From Candidatus Hydrogenedentota bacterium (GTDB taxonomy: Bacteria > Hydrogenedentota > Hydrogenedentia > Hydrogenedentales > SLHB01), in the NCBI GenBank assembly GCA_016215105.1, contig JACRLJ010000148.1:1-58129 (forward strand): 58,129 nt of DNA, written 5' to 3'. Position 1 is the stretch's first letter. Every line of letters starts with the position of its first letter. The translations under genes and the position numbers were made by a program. The notes beneath the pieces were generated by a model. That model did not search any database. It saw only the letters and a program-made list of their open reading frames with translations, and was not told the DNA's origin. Positions 50,092 to 57,690 of the stretch are shown one piece after another.

Positions 50092-51117
50092 TCACAGCGG
50101 CAACTTCACCGGCCGGCCCTCTTTGCCGGACAGGTCCGCGGCGAAGCAGGCCTCGTGGGTCTTGTAAGCGTCAGCGATGTTCACGTGAGATTCGCGATTG
50201 TGCTGGATGCAATCCACCAGGTGCGCGGCCTCGTGAACAAACGGATGATGCGTCACATCGCCGCTGTCGGGAAGAATCGTCGGGATAGTCGCCCAACTGG
50301 TCTGACCCGGCATCTTCTTCTTCGAATACAGCAGGTTGTTCTTGATCGTCCCGTGCGTCCCGACGAGGTTGATATTGAATACGTAGGGCTGCACGCATTC
50401 GATGCTTGACGCTACTTTGCCAATTCGTCCATCGGCGAACTTGCACACCGTGCATGTGGTGGGCGCGTACTCGTACCCGGCAAAGTCGGCGCCGCCGCCC
50501 GAGGTCGAAACTTGGAACACCTCGACGATGTCGCCACCCATGAACCAGCGCAGGCCGTCCAGGGCGTGGCATCCGGCTGACAATAGCGAACTCACGCCGA
50601 CGTCTTTCTTGACGTTCCACGCGAACTGTTTGTACCAGGGTCCAATGCCGTGGAAGTAGTCCACCTCGCCGAAGAAGACCTTGCCGATGGCGTCATCGGC
50701 CAACTGGGTCTTGATGATCTCGTAGAGAGGATTCCAACGCAGCACAAAACTGACCACCGACTTCACGCCGGCCTTCGTCACCGCGTCGCGGATAGCGCGG
50801 GTATCGTCCATGGTGGTGGCCATGGCCTTTTCGAGCAACAGATGCTTGCCGGATTTGGCGGCGGCGACCGCTTCGTCCTTGTGGCAATTGGGTGGCGTGG
50901 CGATGGCGATGATGTCGATATCCTCCTGGGCCAGCATCTTGCCGTAGTCGGTGTACAACTCGCACGCGACGCCGCATTCGGACGCTTTCGCTTTGGCGCC
51001 CGCTTCGGTGCGCGAACACAGGGCCCGCACTTCCGCATCCGGATTGCCCGCAAACGCCCGTATATGTTCGCCCGCCACCCATCCCGTGCCCACGATTCCC
51101 ACGCCCAGCTTGGCCAT
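50092..51117 (-). CDS. Gfo/Idh/MocA family NAD(P)-dependent oxidoreductase
   Basis: 341 residues. The Rossmann N-terminus (LGVGIVGTGWVAGEHIRAF) is followed by DIDIIAIATPPNCHKDEAVAAAKSGKHLLLEKAMA, the last giving the family EKP position as EKA, and by VVSFVLRWNPLYEIIK and HALDGLRWFMGG in the C-terminal sugar-binding domain. Such enzymes oxidise or reduce sugars and inositols; no signal peptide, so cytoplasmic. AAGGAG lies before the ATG. Placed upstream of the RbsC-like permease and likely in one operon, pointing to sugar or polyol catabolism. Confidence 0.9.
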   Translation of the reverse strand: MAKLGVGIVGTGWVAGEHIRAFAGNPDAEVRALCSRTEAGAKAKASECGVACELYTDYGKMLAQEDIDIIAIATPPNCHKDEAVAAAKSGKHLLLEKAMATTMDDTRAIRDAVTKAGVKSVVSFVLRWNPLYEIIKTQLADDAIGKVFFGEVDYFHGIGPWYKQFAWNVKKDVGVSSLLSAGCHALDGLRWFMGGDIVEVFQVSTSGGGADFAGYEYAPTTCTVCKFADGRIGKVASSIECVQPYVFNINLVGTHGTIKNNLLYSKKKMPGQTSWATIPTILPDSGDVTHHPFVHEAAHLVDCIQHNRESHVNIADAYKTHEACFAADLSGKEGRPVKLPL

Positions 51118-51167
51118 CTTGCGTTCTCCTTGTTTGCTTACCCACGCGCCCGGCTGCGCGCGTCAAT

Positions 51168-51869
51168 TTAGAGTACCTTGCGCTCCGGATTCACGGCCGC
51201 GTAACGCGCGATCCAATTTCCCAATCCGGGAACGGTACAACAGATCGTGCCCGCACCGCCAGTCAGACGCCCCAGCGCCAAATCCTCTTCGCTTCGGTCC
51301 TTACCACACGTCAACGATACCGCTTGCTCTCCCTGCAATCGAATCGTAATCGTCCGATCTCGCGAGCGCGAGGCGCTGGCTGAAGACCGGAACTCGGCCA
51401 GGCGCAAGCACGCGGCCAGGTCCGTAACGGCCTGTTGGTCGTCTATCTGCCGATCAGGGGCGGAGTCCTCGGTGTGAATTTCAATTCTCTGAATCACCCC
51501 CGCGGAAAGCGTCCGCAACGGTTCCACACTTCGTAATTCGCGCACAATAATCCACGATTGAACCACGACCGCAATCGCGGCAAGTACCGAGCCAATCGCG
51601 TACGACAGACGCAAATACTTTTCTTTTCGTTCACTCAAGAAACTCAGGCGCTTCGGGTCAGCCAAGATCCAAAGATTTCCCAGAATGGAACCGGCCGTAC
51701 CGCCCAAAATGGCGCCGCGCAAAAACTCGTGGTACGACGGCGAAGTGAGTGTGATGGCGCCGCCCAAGGCGGTGAAAAGTATTCCGGGTATGCCCGAGTA
51801 AATCCCAATCCAGAACAAACGTGAGCCTGCCGAACGGGTAACGGGTTGTTGTAGTGTCATCTCGGTCAA
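51168..51869 (-). CDS. Membrane protein of unknown function downstream of HicB-like gene
   Basis: 233 residues with about three transmembrane helices in the first 110 (FWIGIYSGIPGILFTALGGAITL, RGAILGGTAGSILGNLWIL, YAIGSVLAAIAVVVQSWIIV) and a soluble C-terminal domain containing a Cys pair (GTICCTV). Family unknown. TTG start overlaps the HicB-like stop (TTGA); an ATG lies 9 bases later. The overlap suggests co-translation with the HicB-like gene. Confidence 0.65.
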   Translation of the reverse strand: MTEMTLQQPVTRSAGSRLFWIGIYSGIPGILFTALGGAITLTSPSYHEFLRGAILGGTAGSILGNLWILADPKRLSFLSERKEKYLRLSYAIGSVLAAIAVVVQSWIIVRELRSVEPLRTLSAGVIQRIEIHTEDSAPDRQIDDQQAVTDLAACLRLAEFRSSASASRSRDRTITIRLQGEQAVSLTCGKDRSEEDLALGRLTGGAGTICCTVPGLGNWIARYAAVNPERKVL

Positions 51870-52120
51870 GACGTTCTTGGTCCTTGTTTAGAAATTGGTC
51901 GTCTTTGCGCCAGCATCAAGCGACGGCCTTTGGGCGCCGGAATGGCGCGGTCGAACTCTCTTGCGGTGTCAATCCAAAGCGTGATGGCTTCGTTTGCGCT
52001 TTTTAGCGCGGCTTGGTGGGTCTTGCCGTGGGCCATGCAACCCGGCAATTCTGGCACATCGGCCACAAAAACACCATCAACTTCACTCCAGGAAATAATG
52101 ATCTCGTAGCGATGCGTCAT
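51866..52120 (-). CDS. HicB-like antitoxin-family protein (orphan)
   Basis: 84 residues. HicB-type fold: YEIIISWSEVDGVFVADVPELPGCMAHGKTHQAALKSANEAITLWIDTARE, the classical HicB_like signature (VPELPGC, A.HG.T..EA..N..EAI..W). It ends in a basic Arg-rich tail rather than an HTH. HicB usually neutralises a small HicA RNA-binding toxin encoded next to it; none is visible here (the next gene is a membrane protein). Type II toxin-antitoxin remnants and solitary HicB regulators are both possible. Confidence 0.85.
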   Translation of the reverse strand: MTHRYEIIISWSEVDGVFVADVPELPGCMAHGKTHQAALKSANEAITLWIDTAREFDRAIPAPKGRRLMLAQRRPISKQGPRTS

Positions 52121-52165
52121 CTCTTGCCTGCTGATGTCGAATCGGTCTCGCGAAGGCCCAACATC

Positions 52166-52277
52166 GTGTCATTCTGAACGAAGTGAAGAATCTGCTTCAC
52201 TTAAGCAGAGCGCTCCGCACAACGTACATATCGATTCAACGCTAGACTTAGATTCTTCACTGCGTTCAGAATGACAC
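52166..52277. repeat. 112-bp palindromic element with 28-bp inverted arms
   Basis: Arms 52166-52193 and 52250-52277 are complementary at 27 of 28 positions, containing GTCATTCTGAACGAAGTGAA and its inverse. From memory, closely related sequence recurs in many bacterial genomes as an intergenic repeat. Lies between hicB-like and the isomerase. Confidence 0.85.
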
Positions 52278-52364
52278 GTCGCGCAGCGCATGTAGCGATC
52301 CGACGCAAGTGGCCTTTCCAGGGGCCTCTTCGTGTCATCAGCGGAACCGATGGCAGTTGTTTGC

Positions 52365-53786
52365 TTACATGTTCCCTTCGTGCCAGTACACGTCCCAACC
52401 GAGGTAGTTTTCCAGAGCTTCGTATACTGCGCGGGCGCATTGGCTGCGATTTCCGGCGACGTGGTGTTCGAAGCCGTTCTGGCAGATGTAGCGCAGGAGG
52501 CCCTGCAAGTTGGGAACTTTGGCCACACCGAAGCCGCCAAAGGTTTCGATGGGATCGTTGGTGAATTCGCCCTCGCCGAGGTAGGCCGCAACGACCCCTT
52601 CGGTGTCCATGGTGCTGACACGCGCGTAGGTCATCGGACCTTTCTTGATGCGGCCGTAGAGTGTGCCGTAGGTGCTTTCTTTGCCCACCGTGCCCGCGAT
52701 GATTTCCTGATAGTCCATTTTGGTGTCATTCATGCAACTCTTGGGCAGGTTCGAGCAATGGAAGCAAACGCATTTATCGGGGTCTTTGCCGTAGTTATTG
52801 TTCCAATCGAGCAGGAAGCTCGGCGACTGCGCGGCCAGCGCCAGCGCGTGCATGCTGACGGTGCCCGCCACGTCGGTTTCGCACGCGGACGACTGCAGCA
52901 CGTCGCTCATCATGCTCATGACCGTGCATGGCACGACGCCGTAATATTCTTCCATCGAGGTCCAGCATTGGATCGCCGATACCGTGAGGTAATTCGCGAT
53001 CATCCACTCGCGAATTACCGCCGCGAGCTTGGCCATCTTCACCAACGGTCCGGACGGCACGCCCTTCACGTTCGTGTAGCCTTTGATGCCGGCCAGGCGT
53101 TCTTTGACCTTGGGGTCATCGTCGGTGAGTTTGTTGGCGCGCCCGAACACTTCGGAGAGGTCCAACGTCTCGATGGAAATCCCCGAATCCTGCAACAGTT
53201 TCTCGCTGTAGCGCACCGTATTGAACGCCGTAGGCCGCGCGCCGATAGCGCCGATGCGGCAGGTCCGCAGGCCCTTGACCACGCGGCACACCGCCGCGAA
53301 CCACGCGATTTCCTCTTTGAACTCCGGCGCGCTGGGGTCCATCGTGTGCAATTGCGTGATGCTGAACGGAATGTTGTATTGAACCAGATTGTTGCACACG
53401 CTCATTTTGCCGCAGAACGAATCGCGCCGGTGCTTGATGGTCATCTTCTTGGCGTCGTCGTTCCACGCGTGGACGAGGACCGGTACGTCGAGGCCGGCGA
53501 GTTTGAGCGTGTCGGCCACACCGCGTTCATCGCCGAAATTCGGCAGGGTGACAATCACGCCGTCAATGGCGTCGCGGTGTTTCTTGAACAGGTCGGCGCA
53601 TTTCTTGGCGTCGTCATACGTCTCCACCGAGCCAAACTTGGTGTCCGCATCCGACAACACCACCACGGAGTATCCGAGTTTCTTGAGCAGGCCGGTCATG
53701 AAATCGTGGCCTTCCTTGGCCAATGCGTCCGGAAAGAATCCCCGGTTGCCAACAATGAGTCCAAAACATCCCGCATCTGATTTCAT
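52365..53786 (-). CDS. L-fucose/L-arabinose isomerase family protein
   Basis: 473 residues of the FucI/AraA-like fold. Features: KSDAGCFGLIVGNRGFFPDALAKEG N-terminus; FGDERGVADTLKLAGLDVPVLVHAW; the central CNNLVQYNIPFSITQLHTMDPS; CWTSMEEYYGVVPCTVMSMMSDVLQSSACETDVAG, with the Glu candidate; and HHVAGNRSQCARAVYEALENYLGW. Such enzymes isomerise aldoses to ketoses using Mn2+; the sugar is not identifiable. It fits the MocA/permease cluster on the same strand downstream, and two strong signatures agree with other PVC homologues. Monocistronic or loosely linked; no clear ribosome binding site seen. Confidence 0.88.
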   Translation of the reverse strand: MKSDAGCFGLIVGNRGFFPDALAKEGHDFMTGLLKKLGYSVVVLSDADTKFGSVETYDDAKKCADLFKKHRDAIDGVIVTLPNFGDERGVADTLKLAGLDVPVLVHAWNDDAKKMTIKHRRDSFCGKMSVCNNLVQYNIPFSITQLHTMDPSAPEFKEEIAWFAAVCRVVKGLRTCRIGAIGARPTAFNTVRYSEKLLQDSGISIETLDLSEVFGRANKLTDDDPKVKERLAGIKGYTNVKGVPSGPLVKMAKLAAVIREWMIANYLTVSAIQCWTSMEEYYGVVPCTVMSMMSDVLQSSACETDVAGTVSMHALALAAQSPSFLLDWNNNYGKDPDKCVCFHCSNLPKSCMNDTKMDYQEIIAGTVGKESTYGTLYGRIKKGPMTYARVSTMDTEGVVAAYLGEGEFTNDPIETFGGFGVAKVPNLQGLLRYICQNGFEHHVAGNRSQCARAVYEALENYLGWDVYWHEGNM

Positions 53787-53880
53787 GATTGCTATCTCCC
53801 ATGCCGAGGCCGGCGTAGTCGTTGTGAGGTCGGCGGGTATTGTAGCTACCGGCGGCGGTGTACCGCAAGCTATGCGCCGG

Positions 53881-53983
53881 CGCTGCTACGCCCCGCTGGG
53901 GCTGACAGATTTGTGTTTTCGTGTTCCGGGGGTTCCCTTTGGTCACCCCCGGCTACTCTCCGATCATCCCTTGCGGGATTTGG
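53881..53983 (-). repeat. ~100-bp dispersed repeat with multiple hairpins, copy 2
   Basis: Reverse orientation relative to 24907-25006. Includes GCCCC-gct-GGGGC, CCGGGGGTT...ACCCCCGG and ATCCC-ttgc-GGGAT. The spacer between the hairpins differs most. Confidence 0.82.
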
Positions 53984-54021
53984 CAATTGGCAGCAATCCG
54001 CGCGTAATCAACGTGTGTGAT

Positions 54022-54070
54022 GTGGCTTGGCCTTCCAGGCCAAGGTTCTTGGGCAAGATGCCCAAGCCAC
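54022..54070. repeat. Nested double hairpin with 3-nt loops
   Basis: Two 8-bp perfect hairpins with 3-nt loops (54026-54044 and 54048-54066) sit inside an outer 9-bp stem (GTGGCTTGG/CCAAGCCAC). The sequence plan matches other intergenic hairpins in the window. Confidence 0.75.
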
Positions 54071-54201
54071 GTTGTGCCCCTCTCTTGATGTTATATGTGT
54101 AGGTGATAACGCCATTTGACTGGGGCATATAGCAAACGCACGGATCCTTACGCGCGGATTGTGGGATGGCTTGTGCAGTGGCTTGCGCGATAGTGTATGG
54201 G

Positions 54202-54207
54202 TATACT
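54202..54207 (+). promoter_or_regulatory. Candidate -10 box (TATACT) for the 41-residue gene
   Basis: TATACT with no convincing -35 at 16-18 bp. Predicted start near 54214, about 34 bases before the small gene. Confidence 0.35.
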
Positions 54208-54247
54208 TACAGGATACCTTAGCGCCGCGATTGTGGAGGAAGTGAGG

Positions 54248-54373
54248 ATGAAGAAACCGGTGGCGAGGCTTCTAGGTACGCTCTGTTTTCTCGCGGTTGT
54301 GCTTGGGGTTCTCTATGCGCTCGATGGCTATCCATTCTGGGCGAGAATGTTGGTGGTGTGTCTGTCCGTCTAG
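54248..54373 (+). CDS. Small single-pass membrane protein, 41 residues
   Basis: Too short for standard gene calls. ATG with GGAGG 8 bases upstream encodes MKKPVARLLGTLCFLAVVLG and 21 more residues, with a basic start and one hydrophobic helix (LLGTLCFLAVVLGVLYAL), ending CLSV then TAG. The ribosome binding site and signal-like layout support real translation. Function unknown; could be a small membrane protein or an incidental ORF. Confidence 0.5.
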   Translation: MKKPVARLLGTLCFLAVVLGVLYALDGYPFWARMLVVCLSV

Positions 54374-54506
54374 GTTGCTAGCCCGCTCATCGACGCATGT
54401 TTTCGACGATGGGAGCAGGAATAGCCGCGACGCGGACGCAGAAATAAGTTAGAGCATTGGACATGGATGGTCATTACATGAAGGCGCGTTACTCCCGGGT
54501 TCCGGC

Positions 54507-55538
54507 ATGAGCGTTTCCGCTATTGCATCAATAGCCGAACTCGAAGATCGACTCTCCGAGCCGTCTCCGGCGCTGATCGAAATGATGCGCCGTCTCGACG
54601 GGGACATCCTTATTTTGGGCGCCGGCGGCAAGATGGGGCCCAGTCTGGCCCATTTGGCGGCGCGGGCCGTGGCGGACTCCGGCGTTTCGCGGAAAGTCGT
54701 CGCCGTATCGTCGTTCTCCTCGCCGCAGACGCGCGTCCAGTTGGATGCGTGGGGTATCGAGACCATCGCGGCCGACCTGCTCGCTCCGGGCGCGCTGGAC
54801 ACGCTGCCGGACGCGGAAAACGTGCTCTACATGTGCGGACGGAAATTTGGCTCGACCGGGGCTGAGTGGAACACCTGGGCGACCAACGTCTACCTGGCCG
54901 GCCTCGCCGGACGGCGCTTTGCCAAGTCCCGAATCGTCTCATTTTCCACGGGCAACATCTATCCGTTTGAGCCGCTCGATTCGCGCGGGTCGACCGAGGC
55001 CACGCCGCCGGGTCCCGTAGGCGAATACGCCATGTCATGCCTGGGACGGGAACGCATGTTCGACTATGCCTCGCACGAACTCGGCGCGAAGGTCGTTCAT
55101 TACCGGCTCAACTATGCCGCCGAGCTGCGCTATGGCGTGATGCTCGATGTCGCCGCGCGCGTATGGGAAGGCCAACCGGTCGACATCGGCAACGCGGCCG
55201 TGAACCTCGTCTGGCAGGGCTACGCCAATCGCGTGGCGCTTCAATGCCTCGAACTCGCCGACTCGCCACCCCGCATTCTCAATGTAACCGGGCCGGAAAA
55301 AGTCTCCGTGCGATGGCTTGCGCGGGAACTTGGCGCGCGTCTTGGCCGCACGCCCAATTTCGTTGGCGAGGAGTCGCAGACTGCGCTCATTAGCGACGCG
55401 TCAGAATGCCACCGTCTGTTCGGTCTGCCGGAGGTGAACCTGGAAACACTGATGGACTGGGTGGCTCATTGGGTTAAGGCCGGCGGCCATACCCTGGGCA
55501 AGCCAACGCATTTCGAAACGCGCGACGGGAAATTCTGA
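54507..55538 (+). CDS. NAD-dependent epimerase/dehydratase family protein
   Basis: 343-residue extended short-chain dehydrogenase. The nucleotide-binding motif GAGGKMGPSLAHLAARAV (a GxGGxxG variant) lies near residue 36; VVAVSSFSSPQTRVQL; the region IVSFSTGNIYPF gives the active-site Ser/Thr, and the usual YxxxK is not plain here, so catalysis may differ (RERMFDYASHELGAKVVHYRLNYA). C-terminal substrate domain typical. ATG lacks a clear ribosome binding site; a 15-codon frame (54463-54510, MDGHYMKARYSRVPA) ends on it as ATGA, suggesting possible translational coupling. First of three linked genes. Confidence 0.8.
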   Translation: MSVSAIASIAELEDRLSEPSPALIEMMRRLDGDILILGAGGKMGPSLAHLAARAVADSGVSRKVVAVSSFSSPQTRVQLDAWGIETIAADLLAPGALDTLPDAENVLYMCGRKFGSTGAEWNTWATNVYLAGLAGRRFAKSRIVSFSTGNIYPFEPLDSRGSTEATPPGPVGEYAMSCLGRERMFDYASHELGAKVVHYRLNYAAELRYGVMLDVAARVWEGQPVDIGNAAVNLVWQGYANRVALQCLELADSPPRILNVTGPEKVSVRWLARELGARLGRTPNFVGEESQTALISDASECHRLFGLPEVNLETLMDWVAHWVKAGGHTLGKPTHFETRDGKF

Positions 55539-55539
55539 T

Positions 55540-56613
55540 ATGGCCAATCCGTTACCACCCGCTGATATTTTGGATGCGCTCCGCACAGGCGCCGCCATCC
55601 CCGCGCATCCGCTTGCGCTCACCGCGGAACGGAAGCTCGACGAGCGGCGGCAGCGCGCGCTAACGCGATACTACTGCGCGGCCGGCGCGGGTGGCGTGGC
55701 CGTGGGAGTACACACCACGCAATTCGAGATTCGCGAACCCCGCCATGGACTGTTCGAGCCGGTGATCGAGTTGGCCGGTCAAACGGTTGATGACTGCGCG
55801 CTGGAACTCGGCAAGCCTTTGATTAAGGTCGGCGGAGTCTGCGGCCCTACGGCTCAAGCCGTGCGTGAAGCGGCCTTCCTGCGCGACAGCGGGTACCACA
55901 TCGGGCTGCTTAGCCTCGCCGCGCTCAAACAAGCGTCCATCGACGAACTGGTCACGCACTGCCGCGCCGTCGCGGAAGTCATTCCCATCATGGGTTTCTA
56001 TCTTCAACCCGCCGTGGGCGGCCGCATTCTGCCGATAGCGTTTTGGCGGGCGTTCGCCGAGATTGAGAACGCCGTGGCCATCAAAATGGCGCCCTTCAAC
56101 CGCTACCAGACTCTCGACGTGTTGCGCGGCGTGGCCGAAAGCGGACGCGCGAGCGAGATCGCGTTGTATACCGGCAACGACGACGCTATTGTGGCCGACT
56201 TGTTGACCGCCTTCCGTTTCCACGTCAACGGCATGCGCATCCGCCTGCGTATCGCCGGCGGCCTGCTGGGCCATTGGGCGTGCTGGACGCGCCCCGCGGT
56301 GCATCTGCTTGAGGAGTGCCGCCACATCCACGAGACCGGCGAGAACATTCCTCCCGAACTGCTCACCCGGGCCGCGGAGGTTACCGACTCGAACGCCGCG
56401 TTCTTCGATGCGCAAAACGCGTTCGCGGGGTGTATCGCGGGAATTCATGAGGTGTTGCGCCGTCAAGGGCTTCTGGCCGGTCGGTGGTGTCTCAAACCGC
56501 GCGAGGAGCTTTCGCCGGGGCAGATGGAGGAAATCGATCGCGTCTACGCCGCGTATCCGCACTTGAACGACGACGCGTTCGTCGCGCGCCACCTGGACGA
56601 GTGGTTAAAGTAG
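55540..56613 (+). CDS. Dihydrodipicolinate synthase (DHDPS/NAL) family aldolase-like protein
   Basis: 357-residue class I aldolase-type barrel. Seen: NTYYCAAGAGGVAVGVHTTQFEI start region, GKPLIKVGGVCGPTAQAVREAAFLRDSGYHIGLLSL, and the Schiff-base Lys candidate in NAVAIKMAPFNRYQT. Members cleave or condense keto-acid sugars and amino acids; the Lys is consistent with a reaction through pyruvate-like imine. Starts one base after the epimerase stop, so both are one operon. No ribosome binding site beyond the preceding stop. Substrate unknown, likely a sugar acid given the neighbours. Confidence 0.8.
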   Translation: MANPLPPADILDALRTGAAIPAHPLALTAERKLDERRQRALTRYYCAAGAGGVAVGVHTTQFEIREPRHGLFEPVIELAGQTVDDCALELGKPLIKVGGVCGPTAQAVREAAFLRDSGYHIGLLSLAALKQASIDELVTHCRAVAEVIPIMGFYLQPAVGGRILPIAFWRAFAEIENAVAIKMAPFNRYQTLDVLRGVAESGRASEIALYTGNDDAIVADLLTAFRFHVNGMRIRLRIAGGLLGHWACWTRPAVHLLEECRHIHETGENIPPELLTRAAEVTDSNAAFFDAQNAFAGCIAGIHEVLRRQGLLAGRWCLKPREELSPGQMEEIDRVYAAYPHLNDDAFVARHLDEWLK

Positions 56614-56641
56614 GTGCGGCGTCCTCGCCGCATCCGATAGG
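56611..56641 (+). repeat. Short hairpin repeat related to the 26.8-kb element
   Basis: TGCGGCG-tcct-CGCCGCA stem of 7 bp, with CATCCGATAG following. Related to the 26845 and 42141 sequences. It starts at the stop of the aldolase-like gene. Confidence 0.55.
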
Positions 56642-56680
56642 CTATCCGGTTCGTCGCGATCGCCCAAGGAGAGTAGTCTC

Positions 56681-57517
56681 ATGCCCAAGTTATTTCGACT
56701 CGCGGTGGCGTCTATCGCGATACCCGCGGACAATAACGCCCCGTCCGTGATTGACGGCGCGGTGGCAGCGATTGCCGACGCCGGTGAGCGCGGCGCGGAC
56801 CTAATCGTGCTTCCCGAAGAGACCGACGTCATCGCGGGAGGCGCATACGGTCAACACACGCTCGAAGAACATCCCGCGTTTGTCCGGTTTCGCGAGCAGG
56901 CTGCGAAATCCCGAATTGGCGTTGTGTCCACGCTCTCCGTGCGCACTGGCGAACGCCACGCCAACACAGGCTTCCTGCTGAGCCGGTCGGGCGAACTGCT
57001 TGGCCTCTACCGCAAAGTCCACCCGGCGCCGTCGGAAGAAGCGATACTTACCGAGCCCGTGAACGGCGATCCGTTTCCCGTATTCGATTTTGAGGGCGTG
57101 CGGCTCGGAATTGCGATTTGCATGGATATTCACTTTCCGGAAATGTTCCGCATTTACGGTCTGAAAGGCGCGGACCTGGTGTGTGTGCCGACCATGTACC
57201 TCGATTACACCGGGGACATGCTCGAAAGCATTGAGAAGGCCCGCGCTATCGACAGCCAGATGTACTTCGCGTTGTCCCGCTACATATCGAAGCCGTTCCT
57301 GGCGGGCAAGAACATGGGCTACGCCAAAGTAATCGCGCCCGACGGGCGTATCATCGTCTCGACCGCGCATCAGGAGGGCGTGGCGATAGCGGACTTCGAC
57401 CCCAAATGGCGCATGCAGTTCTGGGGCGAGGGCTACGGCGGAAACATGCGCACCATGTTCGATGTGATTCGCCGGCCCGACTATTACGGCGAGTTGGTGA
57501 AACCGCGGAACGTTTGA
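56681..57517 (+). CDS. Carbon-nitrogen hydrolase (nitrilase superfamily)
   Basis: 278-residue amidase-fold enzyme with the Glu-Lys-Cys triad: Glu in LIVLPEETDV, Lys in GLYRKVHPA, Cys in LGIAICMDIHFPE. Hydrolyses amides, nitriles or N-carbamoyl compounds; the subfamily is not clear. AAGGAG lies before the ATG. Third gene of the plus-strand group, 67 bases after the aldolase-like gene with a hairpin repeat in the gap. Confidence 0.9.
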   Translation: MPKLFRLAVASIAIPADNNAPSVIDGAVAAIADAGERGADLIVLPEETDVIAGGAYGQHTLEEHPAFVRFREQAAKSRIGVVSTLSVRTGERHANTGFLLSRSGELLGLYRKVHPAPSEEAILTEPVNGDPFPVFDFEGVRLGIAICMDIHFPEMFRIYGLKGADLVCVPTMYLDYTGDMLESIEKARAIDSQMYFALSRYISKPFLAGKNMGYAKVIAPDGRIIVSTAHQEGVAIADFDPKWRMQFWGEGYGGNMRTMFDVIRRPDYYGELVKPRNV

Positions 57518-57567
57518 AACCACTGTATTGACTGATGCTAGCTGCAACGTATACTTGCGCGTACATG

Positions 57568-57633
57568 CCGCGAAAAACGGGGACAGACACGCTTTTCAAA
57601 CTACCGAAAAGCGAGTCAGTCCCGGGTTTTCGC
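57568..57633 (-). repeat. 66-bp imperfect palindromic dispersed repeat, copy 2
   Basis: Reverse complement matches 9532-9597 at 62 of 66 positions (four scattered single changes). It lies 57 bases before the deacetylase-like gene, in the opposite orientation to copy 1. Confidence 0.85.
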
Positions 57634-57690
57634 TTCGCTCTTGGCGTTCTCGCAAATAGCATTTGATTCACTACACTGCGGAGCATTGTG

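Larger units (their letters stand above)
53787..54247. other. Repeat-rich gene-free region
   Basis: Contains the ~100-bp repeat at 53881-53983, the nested double hairpin at 54022-54070, and a small-gene promoter candidate near 54202. No credible gene on either strand before the 41-residue gene at 54248. Confidence 0.55.

Noticed and set aside
52332-53780. 482-codon plus-strand open frame opposite the sugar isomerase
   Set aside because: Shadow of the isomerase coding strand, with no recognisable motifs.
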